From Chara braunii (Eukaryota; Streptophyta; Charophyceae; Charales; Characeae): 26,109 nt of DNA. Each line of letters begins with the position of its first letter. Within the stretch, counting starts at the first letter, position 1. The notes under the pieces are model-generated. The model was given only the letters and a program-made list of their open reading frames with translations. It was not told the origin of the DNA and ran no database searches. The DNA lies in assembly GCA_003427395.1 (NCBI GenBank), contig BFEA01000596.1:106425-132533 (forward strand). Reading direction: 5' to 3'. Both the position numbers and the translations under genes were made by a program. This document shows positions 26,081 through 26,109 of the stretch, piece after piece.

Positions 26081-26109
26081 TGGATATGGGACGCTGGACC
26101 CGGTTTCCA
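26081..26109 (+). repeat. Third partial LINE-tail unit at the window edge
   Basis: ATATGGGACGCTGGACCCGG and the following TTTCCA match the tail units at 25720-25745 and 25775-25798. The window ends inside it. Confidence 0.8.

Overview
The window looks like nuclear DNA from a repeat-rich eukaryote, most likely a plant or streptophyte (charophyte) alga. It has no bacterial-style gene packing, ribosome-binding sites or operons. It does have long GA, GT and AAT microsatellites, a PIF/Harbinger-type transposase fragment, a Myb/SANT-like transposon gene, a LINE 3' end and tRNA-like sequences. A Chara-like genome is my best guess, from the style of these transposon proteins, but that is inference. 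I see no intact host gene. Almost everything recognisable is transposon-derived or belongs to an unrecognised repeated element.

Layout. 1-5 kb: a broken Harbinger transposase (568-1244), two copies of a GA-headed dispersed repeat (1389-1625, 3120-3355), a degenerate tandem block (about 2490-2950, related sequence at 4640-4800), and a 232-bp tandem duplication carrying Ala(UGC)-like and Thr(GGU)-like tRNA sequences (3807-4326). 5.3-5.97 kb: a minus-strand Myb/SANT-like gene in three frames.

5.9-23.0 kb: the main discovery. It is a very large, diverged inverted repeat. The left arm is about 5912-13784, the right arm about 15175-22999, and a 1.4 kb loop separates them. Paired landmarks occur in mirror order: an outer segment (5945-6170 / 22775-22990), a non-coding block (6400-6790 / 21775-22090), protein A (7203-7704 / 20992-21456), protein B (12098-12327 / 17227-17499 plus an extra right-arm copy at 16715-16954), protein C (12632-13200 / 15655-16332) and an inner ~250-bp sequence (13534-13784 / 15175-15430). 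The coordinate sums of most pairs stay near 28.6-28.95 kb, so the arms are collinear. A, B and C all point toward the centre and resemble no family I can name. Most copies are broken, in different places in the two arms, so a fuller protein can be inferred only by comparison.

The loop (13785-15174) holds a 225-bp-period direct repeat and decayed minus-strand coding sequence. 23.0-25.0 kb: small units with ACCACCAGTACC / GGTACTGGTGGT ends, several abutting at TTAA, like a string of non-autonomous piggyBac-like MITEs. 25.0-26.1 kb: the 3' end of a LINE with a reverse-transcriptase zinc-binding domain and a repeated tail. Long intervals inside the arms (7.7-11.2, 17.5-19.3 and 19.55-20.98 kb) contain no convincing gene. 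All comparisons were made by eye.
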